From: an uncultured Muribaculaceae bacterium
GTDB taxonomy: Bacteria; Bacteroidota; Bacteroidia; Bacteroidales; Muribaculaceae
Length of the DNA stretch: 57,340 nucleotides
NCBI GenBank assembly: GCA_947628305.1
Contig: CANQZG010000024.1
Location: forward strand, 1 to 57,340
Reading direction: 5' to 3'
In this document: positions 41,081 through 49,382 of the stretch, piece by piece
How the letters are laid out: each line of letters starts with the position of its first letter
How positions within the stretch are numbered: the first letter of the stretch is position 1
The notes under the pieces: model-generated
Seen by the model: only the letters and a program-made list of their open reading frames with translations
Database searches by the model: none
Told to the model about the DNA's origin: nothing
Program-made: the position numbers and the translations under genes

Positions 41081-41349
41081 AGAGTATGTTTGAATTTAAC
41101 AGTCGAATTTTTATAGGCAGGTTTCGAGGCAGTTCCGGGTCTTCGAGCGAGGAGTGTATCGAGATACATGACGAGCGAGAGACACGGAAATGTCCGGAAG
41201 ATGCCGTCAAGGAGTCTCCGATGCGGAGTCTTGGACGCTTTTGTCCCTTTGTCTCGGTCACGATGCCCGCATCGCTCCCTCGGCTGCATGGACAAAATCA
41301 TTCCAAGACTCCGCATAAAAATTCTGACTGTTAAATTCAAACATACTCT
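41081..41349. repeat. 269-bp terminal-inverted-repeat element (MITE-like)
   Basis: Inverted ends of 34 and 35 bases (41081-41114, 41315-41349) starting AGAGTATGTTTGAATTTAAC. An inner 15-bp perfect inverted repeat (41221-41235 with 41302-41316), a TTTTGTCC/GGACAAAA pair and small hairpins TGTATC/GATACA and CGATGC/GCATCG lie inside. The layout equals that of 36641-36971 with different stem letters. With the REP pair at 41413-41503 it fills most of the 545-base gap 41016-41560, which holds no gene. Confidence 0.75.
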
Positions 41350-41412
41350 AAGAACAACACCCTGCGACAACACGTTTAACTATCAAGGGTGTTACAGCAT
41401 CCTCAAATTGGC

Positions 41413-41503
41413 ATCGTAGGGACGGGGCGTTGCCCCGTCCGTCGCCACAGCCAATTGACAGTCAGCCGAATCCATCGGACGAGACACGTCTCGTCCCTAC
41501 GAT
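41413..41503. repeat. REP pair (BIME-like), tails outward
   Basis: Left-tailed hairpin 41413-41440 (stem GGACGGGGC type) and right-tailed hairpin 41477-41503 (stem GGACGAGAC/GTCTCGTCC) with a 36-base linker. CTACGAT tails point outward, as in the pairs at 18146 and 42080. Confidence 0.85.
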
Positions 41504-41560
41504 TCCACGCAAGGCATCAGTTTTATAACACCTTCTAACTAACCGAAATTCAGTACTGAT

Positions 41561-42049
41561 ATGGCAAATTTTACAATCACCCCCGATGATATGAAGTTCA
41601 TGAAGATGGCCGCAACGCTCGCCGAGGATAATGTGCGGGCAGGGGGAGGCCCATTCGGATGTGTAATTACCCGGGACGGCAAGGTTGTCTCTACGGGTGT
41701 CAACACCGTGACCCTGACCAATGACCCCACGGCGCATGCCGAAGTGAACGCGATACGCAACGCTTGTCGTGATGAAAAGACGTTTAACCTTGGCGGGTGT
41801 GTGGTATATTCCTCGTGTGAGCCGTGCCCGATGTGCTTCAGCGCACTTTATTGGGCCGGGGTGTCACGTGTCTATTATGGCAACACAAAGGAGGACGCCG
41901 ATGCCATCAATTTCAGCGACAGCTTTATCTATCGGCAACTTGAGAAGCCGTCGGTGGAACGTGCCATCCCCTTTATCCATGTCGAGGGTTCAGGCGCGAT
42001 AAAGGCGTTCGAGGACTGGGCTGCCAAGCCTGACAAGGTGGAGTATTGA
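41561..42049 (+). CDS. Nucleoside/guanine deaminase (GuaD-like)
   Basis: A 162-residue zinc deaminase of the cytidine-deaminase-like fold, cytoplasmic. The catalytic HAEVNAIR (zinc-binding His and proton-shuttle Glu) and SSCEPCPMC (two zinc-binding Cys) are intact, and GGGPFGCVITRDGKVVS is the usual N-terminal strand. The C-terminal part (INFSDSFIYRQLEKP, then ending FEDWAAKPDKVEY) is closer to the Bacillus guanine deaminase group than to TadA, so deamination of guanine to xanthine is the best guess. It is a single gene with REP pairs on both sides. Confidence 0.85.
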   Translation: MANFTITPDDMKFMKMAATLAEDNVRAGGGPFGCVITRDGKVVSTGVNTVTLTNDPTAHAEVNAIRNACRDEKTFNLGGCVVYSSCEPCPMCFSALYWAGVSRVYYGNTKEDADAINFSDSFIYRQLEKPSVERAIPFIHVEGSGAIKAFEDWAAKPDKVEY

Positions 42050-42079
42050 GGATGTTGCAAAATTGACGTTTTGTGCCAA

Positions 42080-42169
42080 ATCGTAGGGACGGGGCGCGCC
42101 CCGTCCGAAAAACGCCCTTGATTTATAGAGGTTTATTATAGCGGACACGACACATCGTGTCCCTACGAT
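42080..42169. repeat. REP pair (BIME-like), tails outward
   Basis: Left-tailed hairpin 42080-42106 (stem GGACGGGGC/GCCCCGTCC) and right-tailed hairpin 42142-42169 (stem GGACACGA/TCGTGTCC) separated by 35 bases, located between two convergent genes. Confidence 0.85.
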
Positions 42170-42196
42170 ACCGGGCTGTTGGTTTTGCAACCCCCT

Positions 42197-43288
42197 CTAA
42201 AGCCTTGAATAGTCTTTGATATAGGTGTTCATTTCATCAAGATGTCCCTCTATCGACTGCAATAGCTTGAACTGGTTCCTGGCTCTGACCAAATTATGCT
42301 CGGGGTAACCGGTCTTGTAATATACATCGCCATTGAGGTAATCGGTGAGGAATCTAACCGACTGCATGTATGCAAAGCGTTCGGCGGCATAGGGTAGGTT
42401 CTCTATCTCGACGGGCAATAGGAAACTTCCTGCGCTTTCAAGATACCCTTTGGTGAAGGCTTTGAAAATCTCCATGTCAAATTCCACCTTGGAGAGGTCG
42501 GGTTCATCCTCGCTCGCGGTATTGGCTGCTGTGCGGAGGAAATCACCGAAATCGGAGAACACAAACGACGGCATCACTGTGTCGAGGTCTACGATGCATT
42601 TCACATTGCCGTCGACATCGAAAAGCATGTTATTGATTTTGGTGTCACAGTGACAGACCCTTTTCGGTAATTTACCTGTATGATATAGATTCTCGGCAAG
42701 GAGGGCGTGGCTTTCTCTTGCCAACAGTCTGTTTATGAGGTCTGCGACATTGTGACGGCGGGAGGCTTTGTCATCACGCAATGCTTCTTTAAATTGTGAA
42801 AGACGGAACTCCATGTTGTGAAAGTCAGGAATCGACTCTTCGAGTCCGTCCGGGAGGTCGGCAAGCAGACGTTGAAACTCGCCGAAAGCGCGTCCGGCAT
42901 GACAGGCATTCTCGACTGAGACCTCATTACGCGTATATGTATCGTCTATAAAGACCATCATTCGCCAATAATTCGCTCCATCATAATAGTAGGTTTTGCC
43001 CGTTTCAACCGACGGTAAGAAATCTAATGTGCAACTTGCCCCGGTTGTCTCATTCCCTGACATTTTGGCGCGAAGATGCTCTGTTACAAGCTCAATATTG
43101 CTCTGAAGAATGTCCACATTCTGGAAAACCCCGTGATTGATGCGTTGCAGCACATAGTCGTGGTCATAGTCAGGCCATGCCTCGACTTTATATGTGTCGT
43201 TGATTAGGCCGTCTCCCAATGGCCTGATTCGGGTTTCATCGACATTTATACCGAAATGGCTTGTTATATTGTTCATCGCCTGTGTCAT
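42197..43288 (-). CDS. Sugar kinase of the aminoglycoside-phosphotransferase fold (NahK-like)
   Basis: A 363-residue cytoplasmic kinase. The nucleotide loop region is PLGDGLINDTYKVE, with DYVLQRIN carrying the conserved segment. The catalytic loop is RVCHCDTKINNMLFD (HxDxxxxN) and the metal-binding Asp is in IVDLDTVMP. This subgroup includes N-acetylhexosamine 1-kinase NahK. The start overlaps the stop of the GH109 gene in an ATGA, so both are co-translated. A kinase for the N-acetylgalactosamine released by GH109 is a reasonable inference, but sugar specificity cannot be read directly. Aminoglycoside resistance is unlikely. Confidence 0.8.
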   Translation of the reverse strand: MTQAMNNITSHFGINVDETRIRPLGDGLINDTYKVEAWPDYDHDYVLQRINHGVFQNVDILQSNIELVTEHLRAKMSGNETTGASCTLDFLPSVETGKTYYYDGANYWRMMVFIDDTYTRNEVSVENACHAGRAFGEFQRLLADLPDGLEESIPDFHNMEFRLSQFKEALRDDKASRRHNVADLINRLLARESHALLAENLYHTGKLPKRVCHCDTKINNMLFDVDGNVKCIVDLDTVMPSFVFSDFGDFLRTAANTASEDEPDLSKVEFDMEIFKAFTKGYLESAGSFLLPVEIENLPYAAERFAYMQSVRFLTDYLNGDVYYKTGYPEHNLVRARNQFKLLQSIEGHLDEMNTYIKDYSRL

Positions 43289-44829
43289 TTGCGTGAGGCT
43301 TTCTTTTTAAGTCGTTCGGTGAATTCATTTGCCTTTTTGAGGGATATTGCCTCTTGCTCGGGGGTGGCAAACGCATGCCTGTATCCTTTAATCTTGCGCC
43401 AGTCTCCACGGGTGAAATCAGGCATTGTTACAGGTGCGCTGTTGTGGTCCATTGACAATGAACCGAGTTCGGCGAGTGAACACCATTCGGCCAGGTCATA
43501 TACATCCATGTCGAGTGGCAGACCGTTCTGTAGGCAATATACCAGGCGGCTGTCCATAATGAAGTCCATGCCCCCGTGGCCACCGACAACCTTGGCAAGT
43601 TCTCCGAACTGTTTTAGCACAGGGTGACGGTATTTCTTTGTCAGGGCGTTTGCCTCTTTCTTTTTGAGGAATGAATGGGCCGATAAGTCCTCGATATTCA
43701 CCTCCACCCCTGACTCTGTAAGCTGTTCCTTGCCGAGGGCATAACCTTTCACCGGGTATTTATTGGCGAGGCCCTTGGTGCCTGTGAGCTGATATAGCCT
43801 GTTGTAAGGCTGTGGTGTCATGACATTATGTTGGATTTCAATCATTTTCCCGTTGGCGGTGCGGATTAAGGTTGTGGTGTGGTCTCCGTTGCGGAATGAA
43901 TTGCACACTGAATCGGCGGCCTCCTCTACAAGTTTACGGCCATTGAACGAACGGATGTCCATTGCAACGAGTGTTTCCATACGGTCACCGCGATGTATAT
44001 CCATGGCCTGGGCCACCGGGCCGAGTCCATGGGTGGCATAGACATCTCCACGGTGTCTCATATTGTAGTCAAGACGCCATCCAAGACGGTCATTCTTCCC
44101 GTTTTTCCAATAATGTTTCCAATAGGGGCTCAGGTCATGGATATATGCTCCCTGAGCCCTGATGATTTCTCCGAACACGCCATGCTGGGCCATGTTGAGG
44201 GTGTTCATCTCAAACCAGTCGTAGCAGCAGTTTTCAAGAATGATGCAATGTTTCTGTTTCTTCTCCGCGAGATTCACGAGGTCCCAACATTCCTGCAACG
44301 TCATGGCCGCAGGGACTTCGGTCGCCACATTCTTATTGTTTTCAAGGGCATATATCGCTATCGGGGCATGGTGCAGCCAGTCTACGGCGATATAGATTAA
44401 ATCGATGTCCTTGCGTTTGCAGAGTTCCTTGTATCCGTTTTCGCCATAATATATGTCGGCCTCGGGCATGGAGGCATCCATGAGATATTGCTGGCATTTT
44501 TCGGCACGTTCCTTTTCGTAGTCGCACAAGGCCTTGATTTCAACTCCGGGGATGTGGGTGAAACGCTTCACTGCCCCCGGCCCGCGCATGCCAAGGCCAA
44601 CAAAACCTACTCTTACAGATTCCATCGGTGGCAGGGCAAGACCTAAAACGCTCCGCTGTCCCGCCTCTCTTTGGGGGGTGTCAACCACGATTGTTCCATT
44701 GTCCCAACCCCAGCGGGTGCCATATTCATTGATACTGTCCAAGGGTTGCCTACCGGTCTGCGACATCGCTGACAATGCTGTTAATACAATGGCGCAAAAC
44801 GATAAAACTATAGATTTTTGCATATTCAT
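43285..44829 (-). CDS. GH109-type NAD-dependent alpha-N-acetylgalactosaminidase
   Basis: A 514-residue exported enzyme of the Gfo/Idh/MocA fold with a Sec signal peptide (to about residue 23, ALSAMSQ). The Rossmann motif is VGFVGLGMRGPGAVKRFTHI, and the family signature continues with EVPAAMTLQECWDLV and ILENCCYDWFEMNTLNMAQ. GH109 enzymes use a tightly bound NAD to cleave terminal alpha-GalNAc, as found on blood-group A and mucin glycans. The gene is co-transcribed with a NahK-like kinase, giving a release-and-phosphorylate pair. A good promoter with an overlapping palindrome lies at 44856-44886. Confidence 0.88.
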   Translation of the reverse strand: MNMQKSIVLSFCAIVLTALSAMSQTGRQPLDSINEYGTRWGWDNGTIVVDTPQREAGQRSVLGLALPPMESVRVGFVGLGMRGPGAVKRFTHIPGVEIKALCDYEKERAEKCQQYLMDASMPEADIYYGENGYKELCKRKDIDLIYIAVDWLHHAPIAIYALENNKNVATEVPAAMTLQECWDLVNLAEKKQKHCIILENCCYDWFEMNTLNMAQHGVFGEIIRAQGAYIHDLSPYWKHYWKNGKNDRLGWRLDYNMRHRGDVYATHGLGPVAQAMDIHRGDRMETLVAMDIRSFNGRKLVEEAADSVCNSFRNGDHTTTLIRTANGKMIEIQHNVMTPQPYNRLYQLTGTKGLANKYPVKGYALGKEQLTESGVEVNIEDLSAHSFLKKKEANALTKKYRHPVLKQFGELAKVVGGHGGMDFIMDSRLVYCLQNGLPLDMDVYDLAEWCSLAELGSLSMDHNSAPVTMPDFTRGDWRKIKGYRHAFATPEQEAISLKKANEFTERLKKKASRK

Positions 44830-44855
44830 GATATTATTAATAATTGGTTTGTGTG

Positions 44856-44886
44856 CAAAGGTATTTAAAACGTTTTAACTATGCAA
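44856..44886 (-). promoter_or_regulatory. GH109-kinase promoter with LacI-type operator
   Basis: On the minus strand TTG (44886-44884), 20 bp, TACCTTTG (44863-44856) match the Bacteroidetes pattern. A perfect 14-bp palindrome TTAAAACGTTTTAA (44865-44878) lies between the two boxes, where a bound LacI/PurR-type protein would block transcription. Confidence 0.7.
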
Positions 44887-44931
44887 TAGTTGAAACCTGT
44901 TTTTTCACGGCTCACTGATATTTAGGAGAGG

Positions 44932-45585
44932 TCATTCCTTTATGAGACGGAAAGCTCCGTTATTGTAGGTGAATGTAACCAATCCCATGGCGTGCAGTCT
45001 CACGACGATGTCCTCGGCGCGCGTCCGGGATATATGGGCGTGGCGCATGAATGTGTTCACGTCGGTCATTCCCGATTCCAGCATTTCCAGGAATGAACGT
45101 TCCGCTCCGTCAAGCGAAATCAATGACGGGGTAACGGAACTCTCTTTATATCGCCAGGCCTTGACCATCAGGTTGTCAGCCACTATGTTCTCGTCATTGA
45201 CACGGTAGTAGGCCTTCAATACACCTTTTTCCTCGCGTACCATGACGGGACGACGCGTGGCGCGGGCGATTTCAACACGCACCACTTTCAATCCGCCCTC
45301 GGTGGTGAAGACGTCCACCTGCAACGGTTGCGGAGGGGAACAGTACATGTCGGCCGCCTGTTCGACGACATAAATGTCTTCCTCGTTACGTACTCCGGCG
45401 ATATTGCCGTTGTCCTTGACCCCTATAAGCAACCTGCCCCCGTCATTGTTGGCGAACGCTGACAGTGAGCGTGCGATTTTGCGCGCATCGTTTACCGCGA
45501 ACTTGAAATCCTGATGCTCATGTTCACCCTCTTCAATCAGCCGTTGGATATAATATTTCCCTTTGATGCTCCTAAGGTCTTTCAT
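44932..45585 (-). CDS. AlbA_2 (Schlafen-type) putative DNA- or nucleotide-binding protein
   Basis: A 217-residue cytoplasmic protein. The start at 45585 (MKDLRSIKGKYYIQRLIEEG) overlaps the end of the nucleosidase gene by 14 bases and is preferred to an upstream ATG that would lie deeper in that gene. Residues about 15-130 form the AlbA_2 domain (EHQDFKFAVNDARKIARSLS, then FANNDGGRLLIGVKDNG), known from transcriptional regulators and Schlafen proteins. The C-terminal 70 residues look like a winged helix (SGMTDVNTFMRHAHISRTRA, then VVRLHAMGLVTFTYNN). A regulator is plausible but unproven. Last gene of the operon. Confidence 0.8.
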   Translation of the reverse strand: MKDLRSIKGKYYIQRLIEEGEHEHQDFKFAVNDARKIARSLSAFANNDGGRLLIGVKDNGNIAGVRNEEDIYVVEQAADMYCSPPQPLQVDVFTTEGGLKVVRVEIARATRRPVMVREEKGVLKAYYRVNDENIVADNLMVKAWRYKESSVTPSLISLDGAERSFLEMLESGMTDVNTFMRHAHISRTRAEDIVVRLHAMGLVTFTYNNGAFRLIKE

Positions 45586-46264
45586 CGATTTCGGCCAGCA
45601 ATGTGCGCAACAGGGCGAATGTGGAACGCGGGGCATCCTCCCAGAAGTTCTCATATTGCTCTATGTTGTTCTCTGCGCCGGGGGTGTCGGATATGACGCG
45701 AATCGACATGAACGGGACATCCTTCAGATGGCATACCTGGGCTATTGCGGCCGACTCCATGTCAATCGCCAGGACATCGGGATATAATCCCCTTATCCGT
45801 TCAACCTCCTCGGGTGTCGAGACGAATATGTCGCCTGAACATATCAGGCCATGCTTGATTGTCTCGCTGTGTTGCAGTACAGGTAGCGATGTCAGCCATT
45901 GCGGTGCGCGGAAAAAACGGGGGCATCCCGCCGCGTCGCCCCATTGGGTCCCCGGGCCGCACCATACATCGTGATAGGCCACTTTTTCGCCGACGACAAT
46001 GTCAAGGACATCGGCCGCGCCACCCGCGCCGCCGGCCACGCCGGTGTTTATAATCAAGGGCGGGGTGAAACTGTCAATCAGTGTCAGGGTGCTCATCGCG
46101 GCATTTACCTTGCCGATGCCTGATTTCAGGGCGATGATGTCGTGCCGGCCTATCTTGCCCGTGTGGAACACCGTGCCGTTTATTGTGGTCTCTGTCGGTT
46201 CTTTAAGTAGTGGCAGCAACAGGTTCATCTCCTTGTCCATCGCCACGATTATTCCGATTTTCAT
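45572..46264 (-). CDS. 5'-methylthioadenosine/S-adenosylhomocysteine nucleosidase-like protein
   Basis: A 230-residue phosphorylase-superfamily nucleosidase of the cytoplasm. Family motifs seen are KIGIIVAMDKEMNLLLPLL at the N-terminus (proton-shuttle Glu), INTGVAGGAG, AIDMESAAIAQVCH with the purine/ribose-binding Met-Glu, and IRVISDTPG with the catalytic Asp (SD). It should remove adenine from MTA, SAH or 5'-deoxyadenosine, recycling products of SAM-using enzymes. It follows the alcohol dehydrogenase gene by 25 bp and overlaps the AlbA_2 gene at its end. Confidence 0.88.
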   Translation of the reverse strand: MKIGIIVAMDKEMNLLLPLLKEPTETTINGTVFHTGKIGRHDIIALKSGIGKVNAAMSTLTLIDSFTPPLIINTGVAGGAGGAADVLDIVVGEKVAYHDVWCGPGTQWGDAAGCPRFFRAPQWLTSLPVLQHSETIKHGLICSGDIFVSTPEEVERIRGLYPDVLAIDMESAAIAQVCHLKDVPFMSIRVISDTPGAENNIEQYENFWEDAPRSTFALLRTLLAEIDERP

Positions 46265-46289
46265 ATATGAGTTATAATGTGTTAAAACG

Positions 46290-47459
46290 TTATAGCGCGA
46301 GGCGGTAAATCTGTTCGGTCTCGGTGGCGGTCAGCGGGTAATATCCGCCGATTATGTCGCCTTTGTTTTCATGCAGCTTCTTGACGAGCAGGGGGATATC
46401 GGGAGACTCGATTCCGAGTCCGGCGAATGTCACAGGTAACCCGAGGCTGCCGAAGAATGCTTTCAGGCATGAGATGCCCTCAACTGCTGCGGTGCGGTCA
46501 TCGTGGGAGTTGACATCAAAGACCCTGCGGGCCATCTGTGCTACCTTGCCGGGGTTGTGGTCGGCCATGAATGTCATCCATGCGGGGATAATAACAGCGA
46601 GACCGGCACCGTGTGTGACGCCGTACACCGCCGAGATTTCATGTTCCATGAAATGTGACACCCAGTCCTCGCGGCGGCCTGTACCGCATACGCCGTTATG
46701 GGCGAGAGTCCCGCTCCACATTATATTGGCACGGGCATCGTAATCCTCCGGGTCTTTCATCACCTTTGGAGCCTCCTCGATAATCGCGCGTAGTATTCCC
46801 TCTGACACCCTGTCGGTGATTTCCACGCCGGGTGTCATCGTGAAATAGCGTTCAAAGATGTGAGCCATCATGTCGGCTATGCCCGATGCGGTCTGATAGG
46901 GCGGGAGCGTGAATGTCAGTTCGGGGTTCAACAGCGAGAACTTGGGGCGCAATACGCTCTCGGTGCGCAGACTGATTTTGTGCAGTCCGTCAAGACGTGT
47001 GATTACCGAGTTGCCCGACCCTTCGCTTCCCGCAGCCGGGATTGTCAGCACGGTCCCGACGGGGAGTGCTTTTTCAGGCACGAGCCGTCCTGCGTAGAAG
47101 TCCCAGAAGTCGCCGTTGTAGGGGATACCGAGCGCGATAGCCTTGGCCGTGTCTATTGCCGAGCCGCCGCCCACGGCGAGCACGCCGTCGATGTTCTCTT
47201 TGCGTCCCTCCTCGATGCCTTTGTAGACCAACGTGTCGGTGGGATTTGGGTCAACCCCGCCAAGTTCAGTCCATGATACACCGGCCTCGGCAAGTGATGC
47301 GGTTACACGGGATAGCAGTCCGCTGCGCACGACCGAGCCGTGACCGTAGACTATCATTATTTTCTGTCCAAGGAACTGACGGGCGAGTTCGCCGGCCTTG
47401 GTCTCGACACCGCGGCCGAACAGATATTTCGTAGGTGTGTAAAATGTGAAATTATTCAT
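46290..47459 (-). CDS. Iron-containing alcohol dehydrogenase (YqhD/BDH type)
   Basis: A 389-residue cytoplasmic NAD(P)H-dependent dehydrogenase of the Fe-ADH family. Motifs: LFGRGVETKAGELA, VLAVGGGSAIDTAKAIALG (dinucleotide loop), then the iron ligands in GIADMMAHIFERYF (Asp, His) and HFMEHEISAVYGVTHGAGLA (two His). The GRREDW segment preceding the last block and the overall length fit the YqhD/butanol-dehydrogenase group, which reduces various aldehydes. It follows the ABC permease gene by 12 bp. A link to the neighbouring transport genes is not obvious. Confidence 0.9.
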   Translation of the reverse strand: MNNFTFYTPTKYLFGRGVETKAGELARQFLGQKIMIVYGHGSVVRSGLLSRVTASLAEAGVSWTELGGVDPNPTDTLVYKGIEEGRKENIDGVLAVGGGSAIDTAKAIALGIPYNGDFWDFYAGRLVPEKALPVGTVLTIPAAGSEGSGNSVITRLDGLHKISLRTESVLRPKFSLLNPELTFTLPPYQTASGIADMMAHIFERYFTMTPGVEITDRVSEGILRAIIEEAPKVMKDPEDYDARANIMWSGTLAHNGVCGTGRREDWVSHFMEHEISAVYGVTHGAGLAVIIPAWMTFMADHNPGKVAQMARRVFDVNSHDDRTAAVEGISCLKAFFGSLGLPVTFAGLGIESPDIPLLVKKLHENKGDIIGGYYPLTATETEQIYRLAL

Positions 47460-47471
47460 TGCGGTTGTTGG

Positions 47472-48701
47472 TTATAATCGGAATATTGAACAAATATTAC
47501 GTCTGATAGCCACTATGTTGCCAATGGTAATCAATGCCACTATCACTGTCCCTGTCAGTATCGTAGGCCATAGCGGGGCGAGGTTCACACCGATTGACTC
47601 GAGCGGGCCGCTCCACAGATGGGCGGCTACAGCCAGTATTATGACCGATGAGACGAGGACTGCCACGTTGACCGCGATGACAATCACGCAGTAATAGCGT
47701 GCGACTGCTTTAGGGGTATAACCTAATTGCATGAGTTCATGGAGCTTCTCGCGGTTCTTTTGCAACAGAAGATAGATGCTGAGCAACAGGATAAAGAATG
47801 CCAGCAGACTGATGATAACCCCTACGGCAATCACCACCGTTGTAACGACCGAGAGGAAATAGGCCGCACGACCGTTATCGACCTTGTCGCCCGCGCTTTC
47901 ATAGTCATGGGAGGCGAGGTATTTGGCGGCTTCGGGGTCGCCGGGCCGGTTGACCTCGATGATGAGACGTGAGGGGTCGGGCAGTTCTTTTTCGGCGAAT
48001 TTGCCGTTGGCCCACTGCATGAACTCCTCGGGGACGGCGATGGTGTTTAGGCGGGACGAGAATCCCACTATGCGTGCATCGACATATTCCTGCATGCCGT
48101 TGCCGCTTAATGACAGCTTCAAGGGCACCATGCCTATCATCGCCTCGCTTACCTGGGGAAGTCCGCGGGATGAGGCGAACCCGAAGTTATACAGTGTCAG
48201 ATAGTCCTTGGAGATAATCACCGGCACGGGGTCGCCGTTCTGCGGGTCATAGTTCCATCCGCGAGGCTTGACATCGAAATATTCCGATGGAATCGATTCA
48301 AGGAAAAGGGCGGTGGACATTCCCGCTCCACCCATTTGTACCGAGGCGGTCACGTTGAACGCGGCGGCGGTGAAATCGCCTACACGCCGTGCCCAGGGTT
48401 GTGCCGAGATGTCGGCGATTTCTTCACGGGAGAATGTCACGTTGCCACCTGTCAATGAACCCATTCCCGACACTTTCTTAGAGATGATGAGATAATCCTT
48501 TGAGATGAATGAGTCCTCGTCATGCCACACTGATGTCACATCGCGGTAGAACTGCATCGCGGTGAGCACAATCGCCAGTCCGGCGAGGTTGGCGAGGGCA
48601 TACCCCGCGAGCTGTCCCGCGCTGATATTGCGCCGAAGCAACCGCCATACAATCGCATGGCCGGTTGATAGGCGGTATTTCTTTCGTTTCTTGTCAGACA
48701 T
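47472..48701 (-). CDS. FtsX/MacB-like ABC permease
   Basis: A 409-residue inner-membrane protein with the FtsX layout. The N-terminal helix is SAGQLAGYALANLAGLAIVL, followed by a periplasmic domain of about 220 residues. Three helices then close the protein (VVTTVVIAVGVIISLLAFFI, VIVIAVNVAVLVSSVIILAV, TILTGTVIVALITIGNIVAI), with EKLHELMQLGYTPKAVARYY as the cytoplasmic coupling segment. It is 6 bp from the ABC ATPase gene and should form a mechanotransmission-type complex with it, of the MacB/LolCE/FtsX class, acting on the outer membrane or cell wall. The substrate is unknown. Confidence 0.85.
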   Translation of the reverse strand: MSDKKRKKYRLSTGHAIVWRLLRRNISAGQLAGYALANLAGLAIVLTAMQFYRDVTSVWHDEDSFISKDYLIISKKVSGMGSLTGGNVTFSREEIADISAQPWARRVGDFTAAAFNVTASVQMGGAGMSTALFLESIPSEYFDVKPRGWNYDPQNGDPVPVIISKDYLTLYNFGFASSRGLPQVSEAMIGMVPLKLSLSGNGMQEYVDARIVGFSSRLNTIAVPEEFMQWANGKFAEKELPDPSRLIIEVNRPGDPEAAKYLASHDYESAGDKVDNGRAAYFLSVVTTVVIAVGVIISLLAFFILLLSIYLLLQKNREKLHELMQLGYTPKAVARYYCVIVIAVNVAVLVSSVIILAVAAHLWSGPLESIGVNLAPLWPTILTGTVIVALITIGNIVAIRRNICSIFRL

Positions 48702-48707
48702 ATTTCT

Positions 48708-49382
48708 CTAAAGTGAAAGAGGAAAGAATCTTGGTAACGAAATCTTGTTTCCGACCGATGTCGCGATGACACCTGCACCGTTGGCTGTCGCCTCCTCGTC
48801 TATCAGGGTGGCCACGGCGGCGTTGTTACGTGCATCGAGATGGCTTACCGGCTCGTCAATCAACAGGAAGTCAAACGGCTGGCATAGTGCGCGTACAATC
48901 GCGACTCTCTGTTGTTGACCCACCGACAGGCGTCCCGCGAGAGTGTTGATTTTACCCGCGACCTCAAGGCGTTCGAGCATGGCGGTGATTTCCTGCCTGG
49001 TCTTGTGGCCGGTCAGCTGGTTCTTGATTTTGATATTCTCGAATACGGTCAGTTCGGGGAACAGTTTCATCTCTTGGGGCAGATAGGCGATGTGGCGTTT
49101 GCGGATTTCACACCATCTGTCGATTGAGTATTCACGTATGTCGGTGCCGTTGAACAGTATGTCTCCGAGATAGTCGGTACGGCTGCCGTATATGTAGGCG
49201 CAGAGGGACGACTTGCCTGTACCGCTCTCTGCCTCGATGAGGTAGTATTCGGGTTTACGGAATATGAGGTCGCGAAGCCACACCTCCGAATCCTTGACCG
49301 GCGACTCTTTTTCAGAACCGGCGAAAACCCGTGGTAGTGTCCTCCTGAGAGTGATTTCGTTAATCATCGTGTTGTCTGTCAT
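48708..49382 (-). CDS. ABC transporter ATP-binding protein with degenerate motifs
   Basis: A 224-residue cytoplasmic ATPase, FtsE/LolD-like. Walker A is AESGTGKSS (first Gly replaced by Ala), the Q-loop is in AYLPQEMKLFPELTVFENI, the signature is LSVGQQQRV and Walker B is FLLIDEPVSHLD. The H-loop histidine normally following is not seen (IATSVG in place of a TH-type motif). The C-terminus then ends quickly. ATP binding is likely, hydrolysis may be altered. The start overlaps the DUF4836 stop as TAATG. It partners the FtsX-like permease just downstream. Confidence 0.85.
   Translation of the reverse strand: MTDNTMINEITLRRTLPRVFAGSEKESPVKDSEVWLRDLIFRKPEYYLIEAESGTGKSSLCAYIYGSRTDYLGDILFNGTDIREYSIDRWCEIRKRHIAYLPQEMKLFPELTVFENIKIKNQLTGHKTRQEITAMLERLEVAGKINTLAGRLSVGQQQRVAIVRALCQPFDFLLIDEPVSHLDARNNAAVATLIDEEATANGAGVIATSVGNKISLPRFFPLSL

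Noticed and set aside
41168-41419. Reading frames of about 80-140 codons across the second inverted-repeat element
   Set aside because: They arise from the hairpin-rich repeat, run through terminal repeats and REP DNA, and have no protein-like composition.
42197-43288. Aminoglycoside resistance kinase
   Set aside because: The fold is shared, but translational coupling with GH109 and NahK-like features make a sugar kinase more likely.
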